In this document: piece by piece, positions 1 through 9,500 of the stretch | How the letters are laid out: each line of letters starts with the position of its first letter | How positions within the stretch are numbered: the stretch's first letter is position 1 | Origin: Apostichopus parvimensis | Lineage: Eukaryota; Echinodermata; Holothuroidea; Aspidochirotida; Stichopodidae | Direction: 5' to 3' | NCBI GenBank assembly: GCA_000934455.1 | Contig: KN884830.1 | Span: 11,521 to 39,356, forward strand | Length of the DNA: 27,836 nucleotides | Notes under the pieces: model-generated | What the model was told of the DNA's origin: nothing | Databases searched by the model: none | Seen by the model: the letters and a program-made list of their open reading frames with translations, nothing else | Made by a program: the position numbers and the translations under genes

Positions 1-1
1 A

Positions 2-100
2 TTCCATCTCATTATTGATATAGCACCAGCTGCTGTTTCTGATACACTGGAGGAGCCCTGTAAACAACCGGTTTCTTCTCATAGTCAAACACAATGCTGA
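2..100 (+). CDS. Possible C-terminal exon fragment of an upstream gene
   Basis: One frame is open from base 2 to a TGA at 98-100 (33 codons before the stop; the end reads SSHSQTQC then stop). It could be the last exon of a gene entering from the left. No acceptor site can be seen because the window begins here, and no domain is recognisable. The stretch is short enough to be chance. Confidence 0.18.
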   Translation, partial: FHLIIDIAPAAVSDTLEEPCKQPVSSHSQTQC

Positions 101-102
101 GT

Positions 103-422
103 GCAGGCAGAATTTGTACTTAAACAGTTGTTAGAGTATACTGAATTAACCAGGAAGCTATGCAACAAACATTTACATAACACACAACCTATTCACTACT
201 ATACGAGGGATCTGTCTTTTCCTTTCGTAGATGCAATTGATCTCTTCATACCTAGTCTAATGGTTAATGCAGGCATCATATATACTTAATTAAACAGTAG
301 TTAGAGTATATTAAATTATTCAGGAAGCTATGCAACAAACATTAACATACCACACAAAGTATTTGCTACTATGAGGGATCTATCTTTTCCTTTCGTTGAT
401 GCTATCCATCTCTTCATGCGTC
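103..422. repeat. Two-copy tandem duplication, unit about 170 bp
   Basis: Bases 103-252 and 269-422 align along their length. Shared blocks include GCAGGC, TTAGAGTATA, AGGAAGCTATGCAACAAAC and TTTTCCTTTCGT. The copies are clearly diverged, so this is an old local duplication. On the minus strand both copies hold short open stretches that may be tail exons of the receptor gene transcribed leftward; copy 2 overlaps its proposed last exon. Confidence 0.75.
173..251 (-). CDS. Possible alternative tail exon with YEEI motif
   Basis: On the minus strand an AG at 253-252 precedes G TAT GAA GAG ATC AAT TGC ATC TAC GAA. This reads YEEINCIYERKR, continues IPRIVV and stops at TAA 175-173. It lies in copy 1 of the tandem duplication, parallel to the last exon proposed in copy 2. 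YEEI is the classical Src-family SH2 ligand when phosphorylated. The acceptor has a poor pyrimidine tract, and no transcript evidence is available, so it is only a candidate. Confidence 0.2.
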
Positions 423-497
423 CCGTGCAAGGTATAGAGCTTGTCAGTATAATGTCAGCTCGATTTAACACAGTGTTGTCTCCATAGAAGTAGAACT
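328..497 (-). CDS. Receptor last exon (candidate)
   Basis: The acceptor TTTAATCTTCACAG is good. In phase 1 it reads EFYFYGDNTVLNRADIIL and runs 57 codons, counting the one shared with the previous exon, to TAG at 330-328. It accepts either exon 5 or exon 4 (phase-1 donor), giving products of 353 or 338 residues. No polyadenylation signal AATAAA is evident just downstream; AATAAT occurs. The protein sequence is not recognised. Another frame (HEEMDSINERKR then stop) matches the YEEI frame of the neighbouring tandem copy, so the true frame is uncertain. Confidence 0.4.
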
Positions 498-3400
498 CTG
501 TGAAGATTAAAGAGAACATGGAAAAGAGTAAAGCATATTATGGATAGAACGGTAGTCGAAGCAGTGACATAATGATTACACACTGCTTATTTGAGCTGTC
601 CAACTATTGGTTGTTTTCGTTTCTTATATTGTCATTTTATTTGTTTAGGGGCGGTAGTCAAAACCCACAGGACCTTGTGTACTGTGCAACCAGAAATCAG
701 GTCCAATTGCATTCGGGAAAACCCATATAGAGGAAGGGAAGGGGTTGTAAGATAAATTCAGTTTCACCTCCAGAGTTAGTTTAACATTTACTTGTTTAAC
801 ATTTATAAGGAAGAAATCCAACAGTCTCTTTGAAGATTCTGTGCATGGACTGTGAATTTGCTAACACTGTAGATAAACGTCCCCTAACAGTGACTCATCT
901 TGAACCCCTATGTCTTAAAGAGTGTTAATATTGAAGATCTGGACCCCTCCCCAACCCTCGATATGTCTAGTACACTTTAAGTTCCAACACATATTTAACA
1001 AACATTCTTTATTACAATACTTTTCTTAGTAATTAATTAATTTTTGTTACAATAAATCATAGTTATAATCGACCTTCCCACAGCTCTGATCGCACGGAAT
1101 TGATAAATCAGCATGTTTTACAAGAGAAACAGAACTTACCACCAGCCATATCGTCTGGAGATTCATATAGTACTTCTTCACTTACAGGTATGTTGATTGT
1201 TTCGAATGTTGTTGTAGTCACGCTTGAATTAGAAACAATAGATAATTGGCGGTATATTGAATTAACTAAATATTGACTATTACAAATGGGCTTTATGAAA
1301 ACTTAAGCATGCGGATACCTCATACGGAGAAAATACGGAGAAAATATGATTCTTAGAAATGGGATAATATGAAGACAAAATATGTAACTTTTTCTGTGAA
1401 GAAAGAAGCATACATTTGGACACAAATACCAAATTGTAAAACTTATACGAGCTCAGTATATCTGAGTATAACTTCATTTTGAAACTTCATGTTAACTTTG
1501 AATATGTGTTTACTGCTCATATAAGGAAGTAGAAGTGACTTACTTTGTTCTCTCTGTAGTTCCCATCCTCTGCGATCTAAGCCCTATAAAATAATACAGC
1601 GTGTGAAATATAATCACATAGACTATGCATGGTGAGTCTGTCACAGCACAGACATGAAAAGGATATCACGTTATGCTCCTGATTTTTAAATGTGCTAATA
1701 TTTTATCTTTATCTTTATCTTTATCTTTGTGTTTGTTTTTTCTTTTATGTTTGTTTTATATTTATTTTGCAGAACTAAAATATCCTTGCACTTTCTCTCT
1801 TTTTTTCTTAAATATTGACTTGTTTAATTCCAACAGGATATTTTATTCCAATTGAGAAACTAAGTTTTAATTCATTTTGGAAATGCTTATCAAAATGAGG
1901 TGAATTCACGTCGAAGTCGGACTTATTTTCGGATACACAAAATTCACAGAAGGGGGTTGCTCTTGAAACATTGGTTTGATTTTGAAATTAATCAGAGTCA
2001 TGTGGGCTTCAATGCTAAGCTACTTGCATTCTCACAACGTACCTCATAGCTCCTTGAAAGATTACCAATTGCTAGAAGGGCGACAGGAAATAGACACTCC
2101 AGCAATTTGATGATCTTCCAAATATTATACTGGCCACGTGAAATATACAAATATAGTCTCAATTTTGTAGATTTTGTGGCAAATCACTTCTGAAGCTTCG
2201 TTTCCCACATTAAATTAATACGTTTTCAGTGACGTTTCAAAGTTTGTAGTTTGTTTTGCTAATTCAGTAAGAATAGATTACTCGTATAACAATACCAACA
2301 TAGCATATTTTTACGTACTTTGAACTTTATAAAACATCAGTAAACTCGTCAAGGTCGATATTGTGAAGAGGATTGGTACGATAAAATAATATAGGCCCAT
2401 TTTGCCTTCATCAGTATCTGTCAAGATTAAATGAGTAAAGAAAAAGATTTCTTTAAGATTTCTTGGCATGTGTTAAGGGCACTTCATTAATTACATAGTT
2501 CCTTTAAATAATGAACGACCGGTTTACAATTGTTATTTAATATTCTCTTTGTAATCCAAATTACCATTGATTTAGGGAACGAACAATCAAATAGAGCATT
2601 TGCTTGTCTGAGACAGTGAAGACAACTGTACCGAGCTTCAATAACGTTTCACTGAGGTATCTCGTTGTGAGTCCAAACTATAATTACATGGAAGTCACAA
2701 ATGAACGAAATTGTTACCTGATGTGTCGTCCGGTGTAATTGACTTAGGATTTTGGATGTGAATTAAAATATCACTTTCTTGGTTGACTACATATCTGCCA
2801 TTAACTTTACATGTGAAATTTTGAATATTGACTCTCATTTCGAACTTCAAATTTGATGTCAAATTTTTCATCTCTAGTTTCGTGACGTCAGCAAAAGTGT
2901 CAGTTCTGTTATAAATTCCGTTCTGTAACCACGTCACGTTTAACGGTAGAATTGTGTTGAAAATAGCACATTGTATCTCAACATCCGAACCCTCAATGGC
3001 CGAAAGTGTCCTGCTAGTATCCGTTTTCACAACCACGCTTTCTCCAACAATTTCAATTGTTGGTGTTACTATAATTGATAAGAAGGAAAACATGGAATGT
3101 GTCAATTATGAGGGGCACCCTTAGAACTCCATTGTTATCATTAAAGATATGTCCTTGATAGGAAAGGAATCAAGTGCTTTAATGTATGTAAGGAATTGGC
3201 TAGAATGTGATAAATTCTTAACACAAAGCTCAATTGTTGCCCAACTTTATACATTTATATTCAAAGTTCTACCGCACAAGGAAATAGGCATCATCATGAT
3301 GAAAATAAACCCTGATAAATATCAATGATAAGCTTATTTGAAATTTATTGTTGTAAAATAGCTATATTTGTTTAGTAACCACTGAAAATCTGCTTGTAAT

Positions 3401-4460
3401 TTACCTTGGACATGAATCACAAATGAAGAGATCAGTTGATCCTTTCTCCAACACGTATACCTTGCATCATTGAGACCAATTGCGACAATGAGTACTCCCA
3501 GTGCGTAGTGCATCGAATCACACTCGTTTATCGTCAAAGGAAAATTCCTGTTGTCGTAAGTTCTTGCTTCACCTCTAAATAAATACGATTGGTTAAATCC
3601 AAGTCTCCATATTAACCCTGTATTCTCATAAAACAAGACAGGGCATTTTAGACATACATTTTCGTGTAGTTTTGCCATCACTATAGAATCTGTAGTCGCC
3701 TCAACATTAATCTTGTTCTTTGCGGAACCTAAAATGCTCAAAAACACTGAAAAGAACAATTATATAAATAAATATAGTTGAAACGGTAATGAGTTAGAAA
3801 TTACAGAACAGTGCAAAATCTTCAGCCTCCAACTCTACATGCGGTCGCCTTAACCAATTGGGCTTTGAAAACGGGCTTCATTTGCAGCTGTTCGAAGTCA
3901 GTAAGAAAGGGTGTCATTCAACTGTAGGGTTTGCCACTTTTATCGAGATATGCTAGTCTGTTACATTACATTTTCTACACAAATTTATAGAGAGTATCAA
4001 GAAAAATTACAATGTTCGGAACAGAGAATCCTGCAGAACTATCACGAATTGATATTCTGAGATTATGGTATACCATATGTAAACTTAAACAAACAGAAAA
4101 CCGCATTGATTATCTAACTGCAGAATTCACCATATTTCGTTTAACTTGTACATACTGAAATAAACTGACTTCAGCCTGAATTATGTTTTAACTATAACGG
4201 TTAATGTTGTGTGTTTCATTACATGTGTCTGCAAATTCTCTCGGCAAAACAGATAATGCCAAGCATATGTTAAGTTGCCATATTGTGAAAGTAGAACGAG
4301 GAAATTTGTTATTCACCAATTCTTATTATTTTCTAAGCTAGTAACCTTAAATTGTTTACTGATAGCATTTTGTTTGTATATAACCTTCAGAAATAAAATT
4401 CTTACCTATAAGTATTGCCAGTAAACCATCGCTGTTCAGAATGTTACTCAATACGGCCAT
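328..4460 (-). CDS. Ig-Ig-transmembrane receptor gene (six-exon model)
   Basis: Predicted type I membrane receptor of 353 residues, assembled from exons 4406-4460, 3405-3746, 2718-3068, 2315-2417, 1140-1180 and 328-497; the summed length (1062 nt) is exactly in frame. Residues 1-29 are a signal peptide (hydrophobic core LLAILIVFLSIL, interrupted by a phase-1 intron). Ig1 (about 30-133) has LKCP, the core Trp in LIWRLG and NDARYTC. Ig2 (about 134-248) has IQCA, VTWLQN and NFTCKV, with several N-glycosylation sequons. One helix spans 257-280, followed by a tail with VLYESP. Ig exons are phase 1-1, the usual state for shuffled Ig exons. It is a relative of the plus-strand Ig-NACHT gene, but no NACHT exon follows on this strand inside the window. 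The ectodomain and helix are convincing; the two tail exons are less certain. The ligand and function are unknown; an immune-type recognition role is inference. Confidence 0.72.
1140..1180 (-). CDS. Receptor exon 5 (candidate): cytoplasmic tail
   Basis: 41 nt, phase 2 in and phase 1 out, encoding TEEVLYESPDDMAG when joined to exon 4. The donor GGTG|GTAAGTTC is near consensus; the acceptor (CATACCTGTAAG) has a weak pyrimidine tract. VLYESP is a plausible tyrosine docking site. An open exon-like frame on the other strand (1084-1187) also has good splice sites, so the strand assignment is not settled. Confidence 0.4.
1702..1728. repeat. (TTTATC)n microsatellite in intron
   Basis: Four successive TTTATC units followed by a T-rich run. 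It sits in the proposed intron between exons 4 and 5 of the minus-strand receptor gene, so it is simple sequence without a coding role. Confidence 0.85.
2315..2417 (-). CDS. Receptor exon 4: transmembrane helix
   Basis: The acceptor is strong (TTTACTCATTTAATCTTGACAG). In the phase required by exon 3 it reads DTDEGKM, then the hydrophobic run GLYYFIVPILFTISTL, TSLLMFY and a basic KVQ. Two donors are possible: phase 2 at 2315 (AAGTAC|GTAAAA), or phase 1 at 2319 (CAAA|GTACGT). The first fits the 1140-1180 tail exon; the second joins directly to the 328-497 exon. Confidence 0.7.
2718..3068 (-). CDS. Receptor exon 3: second Ig domain (C2/I-like)
   Basis: 351 nt, phase 1 to 1, acceptor TCAATTATAG and donor TCAG|GTAACA. 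It encodes EIQCA, NVTWLQN and NFTCKVNG, the Cys-Trp-Cys core of an Ig domain, plus NVT, NRT, NLT and NFT glycosylation sequons. A stalk (IQNPKSITPDDTS) follows. The spacing between Trp and the second Cys fits a C2 or I-set domain better than a V-set. Confidence 0.8.
3405..3746 (-). CDS. Receptor exon 2: first Ig domain (V-set-like)
   Basis: 342 nt, phase 1 to 1, acceptor TTCTTTTCAG and donor CAAG|GTAAAT. It completes the signal peptide (VFLSILGSA) and encodes one Ig fold: B-strand cysteine in LKCP, core tryptophan in LIWRLG, and the F-strand signature NDARYTCW. The G strand SFVIHVQ closes the domain at the exon end. Confidence 0.82.
3810..3880 (-). repeat. tRNA-derived SINE head or tRNA-like relic
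   Basis: On the minus strand, AAGCCCAATTGGTTAAGGCG (3865-3846) closely resembles a tRNA D-arm/A-box (TRGCNNAGYNGG followed by TTAAGGC). A tRNA-anticodon-arm-like stretch (CATGTAGAGTTGGAGG) follows. The B-box position is degenerate and the acceptor stem does not pair, so this is a SINE head or tRNA pseudogene in the intron between exons 1 and 2, not a working tRNA. Confidence 0.4.
4406..4460 (-). CDS. Receptor exon 1: signal peptide start
   Basis: ATG at 4460-4458 opens MAVLSNILNSDGLLAILI. The exon ends in phase 1 at the donor G|GTAAGAAT. The hydrophobic core is completed by the first codons of the next exon, which supports joining the two. A TATA-like element lies about 100 bp upstream. Confidence 0.75.
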
Positions 4461-4557
4461 ATTTCTTTGTCAAGCTCTACACACACTTTGCTCAAAGACT
4501 GATTCAGATATATGACACTCTAGCGTTAAGTGATTATGCGCTACTATGATATTCACA

Positions 4558-4564
4558 CTTTATA
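4558..4564 (-). promoter_or_regulatory. TATA-like box of the minus-strand receptor gene
   Basis: Minus-strand CAATATAAAGTG lies about 100 bp upstream of the receptor ATG at 4460. With normal TATA spacing, transcription would start near 4530, leaving a 5' UTR of roughly 70 nt. No other element is evident. This is a motif match only, in AT-rich DNA. Confidence 0.35.
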
Positions 4565-4599
4565 TTGCCAGGGGCATCGCCACAAATGTACATGTGATT

Positions 4600-5044
4600 A
4601 CGAAACTAAAAGTTTATTCAAATAAGTACATACTAATACAATCACCGATAACAGCATGAAATGGCGGTGAGCACATTATCACTGTATTGTAGTAACGCTA
4701 TTTCTGGTTGAGTATACAACGTAAAACATACTTAGCTACATGCTGTCAATAAAACTGGGGGTAAATTGCTCTCTTATAATGTATTGCAAAGGTAGGTCCT
4801 TTCACTTAAATGAATACAAAATACGAAGTATAACACTGAATCTGCAGCCCTTTTTGGCTTACAAACTCAAAGACTCAACTAGAACTTGAGAACGCTAGTC
4901 AGTCCTGAAAGGGATTACACAGTTTCATTGGATGATGCTATTCTCATTAATACGTGATCTTCCAGCTTTAAACGGTATTTGGGATGAACAATATGCTTCG
5001 TTGGTATTTCTGGAAAGAATAGCAAACCATTCGGTAAAGTAAAA
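4600..5044. other. Divergent intergenic spacer, nothing recognised
   Basis: Between the start of the minus-strand receptor gene and the plus-strand NACHT pseudogene I see no open coding frame, no RNA gene and no repeat. If the pseudogene once had Ig exons of its own, no trace is visible here. Confidence 0.5.
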
Positions 5045-7335
5045 ATCTCGTCCCTCGTGCATCACTTGCGTTAAACCGTTGTTCATGAATTATGCTGTCA
5101 TAGGCGCACCTAGACCGTTGATTAACCTCTTATTTAATCATACGAAAAGAACAATGTACATTACAAAGCTTCATCAAATAGTGTTGTATATTGACAGCGT
5201 CACAGAAGTTGAAGCGACCATAGTTTTATTAATATATATATTTTTTTGTATATAGATACGAGTACACACATTGTTGCGGATCCATACATGGTAAGAAGGA
5301 CATTATATCGTTATTAATTCGTAGTCTTTGTCCACAATGTGTTCCTGTTGATGCATGTATTTGAATAAATTCCATATCTGTTCTTAAATCAGGAAATATA
5401 GACCACGAATAAAAAGCTAAAACCAATGCACGAAGAAAAATCTCTCGAAGGTACGGTATATTTTTTTTTCCACATTATTATTCCAAAGCAAGGAGACTTT
5501 ACTCTACTGCTTCACAAAATAACGGTTATAGCTATTAGATTATATTCATTTAACGAAAGATTGCGCATCATCAATACCTTTAACACATATGTATAATCAT
5601 GGGTTCATGACATAACAGTTTTTATGTTCAGTACTGATGACATCTCCACCTGTCATCGTAAAATGTAGATGTAAAATATAAAACCCATACCCATTGAAAT
5701 CATTCCTTTTAATACACCATAAGGTGTACAAACCACCAAAAGATAGCAAAAGAATATGATCAATTAACCTATACTAATATATATTCACCTTAAAGAGGTT
5801 GATCCCTCGAAGATACTTTCCAAATTTGTAAGAAAATATGTCTGTTAGAATCATGGGTTCTTGGCATAACAGTTTTATGTTCAGTACTGATGACAACTCT
5901 ACCTGTCATTGTAAAATGTAGATGTAAAATATAAAACCCATACCCATTGAAATCATTCCTTTTAATACACCATAAGGTATTTAAACCATGGAGTTACTAA
6001 CATCTTTAACACTTTTTTTTCAGAAAAGAACAATATTCTAGTGGATGGTTTAATTAAGCACTGTGAGGAATTTTGCTTCATGGGGTGAGCCTATATCGAT
6101 ACATGACCTTTCGTCGATACACGTGTCAGTGCACCCACACTAACACGGTCTCCACGGGAGTTTAATTTCTATAGAAAATCGGGTCTTCATTACAGCAAAT
6201 TTAGGTTACGAGAAGACAACCTACACTCAACATTGGGTGAGCGATTGGGTTCCAAAGATGAAACCACCGAAATATGGCAAAAGAATATGATCAGTTAACC
6301 TATACTAATATATATTCACCTTAAAGAGGTTGATCCCTCGAAGATACTTTCCAAACTTGTAAGAAAATATGCCTGTTGGAATCAATTTGATGGTAGACGA
6401 TATTGCTGAAATGTTTCTAAATTATGAGTTTCAAGTACTCCTGGATGGGCTTGATGAACTATTGATGTTTACCATTAGTGCCAGTGCAACCCACGAGAAT
6501 CCGTCTAACGATAAAGAGTAACGTATCAATCTCCTCCAAAAGGGAGTTGAGCCTGATGTTAATCTGACGGTCGAAAATGTATTCGATAATAAAATAAAGA
6601 TGGTTTAATATAAAAAAGATTAAGGTTTGGCTAACGTCTCGTAAAGTTGACGAAATTAAATGTTCTTTTCCCTAACGTATTCAAATGTAAAATTGAATGG
6701 TTTATTCAGTATAGTCAGAAAACTTGCAAATAATATTAAACTCACAAGCAATACCCCAATTAACCTTGATTCCTGATTCAACTGTGTAAGGCACTAGTAA
6801 AGACGAAACACTGAAAGTCAACTCGGATGCGAAAAACCAAACTTCGAATAAATAAAACTGTTAAATAACGACAGTCTATCGATGGCACAAGGATGCTGAG
6901 ACAATTCCGAAAGTGTTAAGTATAAAAATCCGTTGAATATGGAGTAGAATTATATAAATCATTAATGAGGTTACCAAAGAAAGCAAAATGTCCACAATTT
7001 ATCACAGAAGATGCCAAAAATGAAGGAAACGATAGTAAAATGACGTTGTGTCGGATTAGGCAAAACAAAGTTAATGTCCGATGATCATCTCGCCATGAAT
7101 CTAAAATAATCAGATAACACCGTTCCAGAAAAAGAAATGGAGACTCTGATTGTCCACCAGGAACATTTATCTAATTAATATATTACTTCACAAAATGAAG
7201 GTTCTTTATATTGTTGACATGACTGGATACATATACAAAACAAATATTATACTCCTAAATCCTATACAGGATCGTAATTTGATCGATCATTTGTTTCAAC
7301 TGAAATACATTTCTATTTATTGTAAAGACACTTGA
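5045..7335 (+). pseudogene. NACHT receptor pseudogene (duplicate of the intracellular module)
   Basis: Paralogue of the segment 24655-27425, matching through introns and exons. Two small linker exons are recognisable: 5256-5290 (35 nt, the same length as the active copy) and 5393-5450 (58 nt instead of 43, with TAG as third codon). The NACHT exon starts after CTTTTTTTTCAG at 6024 and meets TGA at 6086-6088. The Walker A site at 6204-6218 reads GYEKT, where the active copy has GYGKT; Walker B (FQVLLDGLDEL, 6431-6463) is still intact. Deletions and stops continue to about 6790. A stretch of about 320 bases without clear counterpart follows, similarity returns at 7107-7130, and the winged-helix half of NACHT is absent. 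Intron sequence downstream (7180-7335) again matches. No Ig or transmembrane exons precede it. Confidence 0.85.
5598..6385 (+). repeat. Partial tandem duplication inside the NACHT pseudogene
   Basis: An intron segment (5598-5725) recurs at 5849-5979, and a NACHT-coding segment (about 5738-5853) recurs at about 6262-6385. The offsets are 251 and 524 bases, so the simplest history is tandem duplication of an intron-plus-exon unit followed by loss of about 270 bases of exon from the first copy. The copies are still close in sequence, with short shared runs such as GATCCCTCGAAGATACTTTC. Confidence 0.8.
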
Positions 7336-8411
7336 TGTTTTCTTCAAGAAATACTTTTTCATTTAATGTACTCGTTTCATAGGATTGAATCGTCCTGTAT
7401 AAGTCTTGAAAGTCATTTTTCAATACTGTGTTTTCTAAATTGATATTTTCAGCAAAGAATACATTGTATATCCTTCATTAATTTAAATTATGCCCCTCCT
7501 GTTGAATGTGTAGTTTATAACTGTGAGATGATATCTCCTATTGTCCTACGAGTACCAAACTTCAACTCAGAGAAAGGAGAATATCTTATTTTAAAAAAAC
7601 TGAAAATTAATTAAAATGCAGTCTTTTCTTAGAATGTTCAAAGACAATTAAATTTGCGCTATCAATGTAGTCCTTCGACTAGTTGTCAACTTCTCAGCAT
7701 AAAACTTATAAAAAAGCTTGCATAACAGATTCGTTAGCTGTGCCTATCTCTGGGATACAGAGGAAAGTAACATTCGAAATATAAGTATGTAACGTTAAAT
7801 ATTTACAATAAATTTGAACAGAGATGATAAGTTGTCGGTCGTTGCATAAGATGATCCCTGCCTTGAATATATCTCTATCGTTGTTCAAATAATGTACATA
7901 CTATGTTTTCAATTTATTTGTACGTCTTCAATATTTCTCATATATAAATAGTAATAGTTTATTTGTTTTAAAATGTTGTCTTCTATAGTCAAATGAATAA
8001 AATCTTTCTAGTTATCCAACGCTAATAGTATCACCTACTCTTTTCTACTTTACTACTAAGTACCATCTTGTTAATGTACGAACTTTAACAAAGCTGTCTC
8101 TTTTCTTTTGATTCAGCGATGTCTTCCTTGCTAAGTAAGAGGTGACGAATTGCATCTCATTTTTTTTCTCGGTTTCCTTTCATGGGAGTATGCAACAAAC
8201 TGTAAGACCGAGTATTTGAATCGCACTGATGGTTGTTTAGCTGTTATTGATATGCCGTAAGTGTTTGGGTTGTCATACCAAACATGTCAGTAATATTCAA
8301 AGTGATCTTTACATTTGAATGTCGCGGTAGCATATGGCCACATTAATTAATCTGTAGTACATTGTACGCATGTTTCTATGACGCCACGATTTGTCTCATG
8401 GTTTTCTTTAG
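7336..8411. other. Non-coding stretch after the NACHT pseudogene
   Basis: AT-rich sequence without a recognisable exon. If the pseudogene once had leucine-rich-repeat exons, they should lie here, but I cannot see any. Confidence 0.4.
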
Positions 8412-8527
8412 GCTCCTACATTTCATCAGAAGAACTGAACCAATGGTCTGTGTCGGTTAGTCTAAGTAGTCCAACCACTTTAAATGATGAACCTGATGGG
8501 ACATTGAAAGGAACACTTCTCAAATAA
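8412..8527 (+). CDS. Orphan last-exon candidate
   Basis: A pyrimidine-rich acceptor (TGGTTTTCTTTAG) is followed in phase 1 by an open frame SYISSEELNQWSVSV ... DEPDGTLKGTLLK ending in TAA at 8525-8527. The stop overlaps an AATAAA-type signal (CTCAAATAAAAAAAAG). It has the shape of a terminal exon and lies downstream of the NACHT pseudogene on the same strand, so it may be the C-terminus of that gene. No domain is recognised. Confidence 0.35.
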
Positions 8528-8680
8528 AAAAAAGAACTAGTTAACAATTACATCTTGGATGTTAACACTGGACAGCAATAACACTGGACAACCCTGGAAA
8601 ATATGCTAATAGGCCATATAGGGCTTCTGAACACATTATTATCAAGGTAAACCCCTATATAGTGATCGTTGTACTGAAAC

Positions 8681-9105
8681 ACATGTCTGTGTATGCTATT
8701 GATAATCCACTGATGTTTCCTATCATAGCATAGCATCTGCTCTGTCCTGTCAGCTAATGCAAGACATGGTATGTATGTGTATACTATTGATGCATCACTG
8801 TGTTTGTATATCGTGGTATATCTGCTCTGTCCTGTCTGTTAATATAAGACATGGTATATCTGATAGTTTACTGTTTTATCCATGATTATAGTATAGTACC
8901 TGCTCTGTCCTGACTGCTAATACAAGACATGATGTGTCTATATATATGTAAACTATTGATGCTTCACCGTTTCCTATGTAATAGCTAATATCTGCTTTGT
9001 CCTGTCTACTAATACATAACTTAAATGTCTGTTTATATTTCATTAGTTTCCATGTCATAGTATATTATCTGTCCTGTCTGTTAATACCAGACATTTGAAG
9101 AGATG
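8681..9105. repeat. Degenerate minisatellite, unit about 78-92 bp
   Basis: The phrase CTGCTCTGTCCTGTC...CTAATACAAGACAT recurs starting at 8737, 8822, 8900, 8992 and (shortened) 9069. Each is followed by a variable TATGT-rich part and a CTATTGATGC...TTTCCTAT block. A partial unit precedes at 8681-8736. Short open frames inside it are by-products of the repetition. Confidence 0.8.
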
Positions 9106-9500
9106 TATTTGTGATAGGTACAGCAAAAGATACTGTGCTCTATGTACGAATATATTACTTGGCATTTTGAATTATTGTCTGATGTTGTTCAGTTCTACAT
9201 CATCTATGGTATAGTATATTCATGTATGTTCATACCTCTCACTATGTAATGTCGTATATTCATTCTACATTAAAAGTAATATAATGTAATGAAACTTGTA
9301 CTAGAGGCAAACCTAGTTATTGTTCTATGACTAAGTTCCACTACTCGCGTTGCAGCCTAGTGCTCGTGCTCATACAATGGATGATTATAATTGTTAGTTG
9401 TACTCGTATTATCCACGATCTTTAAATTTAAATAGTATTCCTACATGTTTTCAAGTGTAGACTCGTTTTTTCGAATCCTGTTTCACAAAAACGTTGGCAT

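Noticed and set aside
646-710. Possible plus-strand exon after TTTATTTGTTTAG (NPQDLVYCATRNQ)
   Set aside because: The donor (GTCCAA) is poor and the phase does not fit the next candidate exon.
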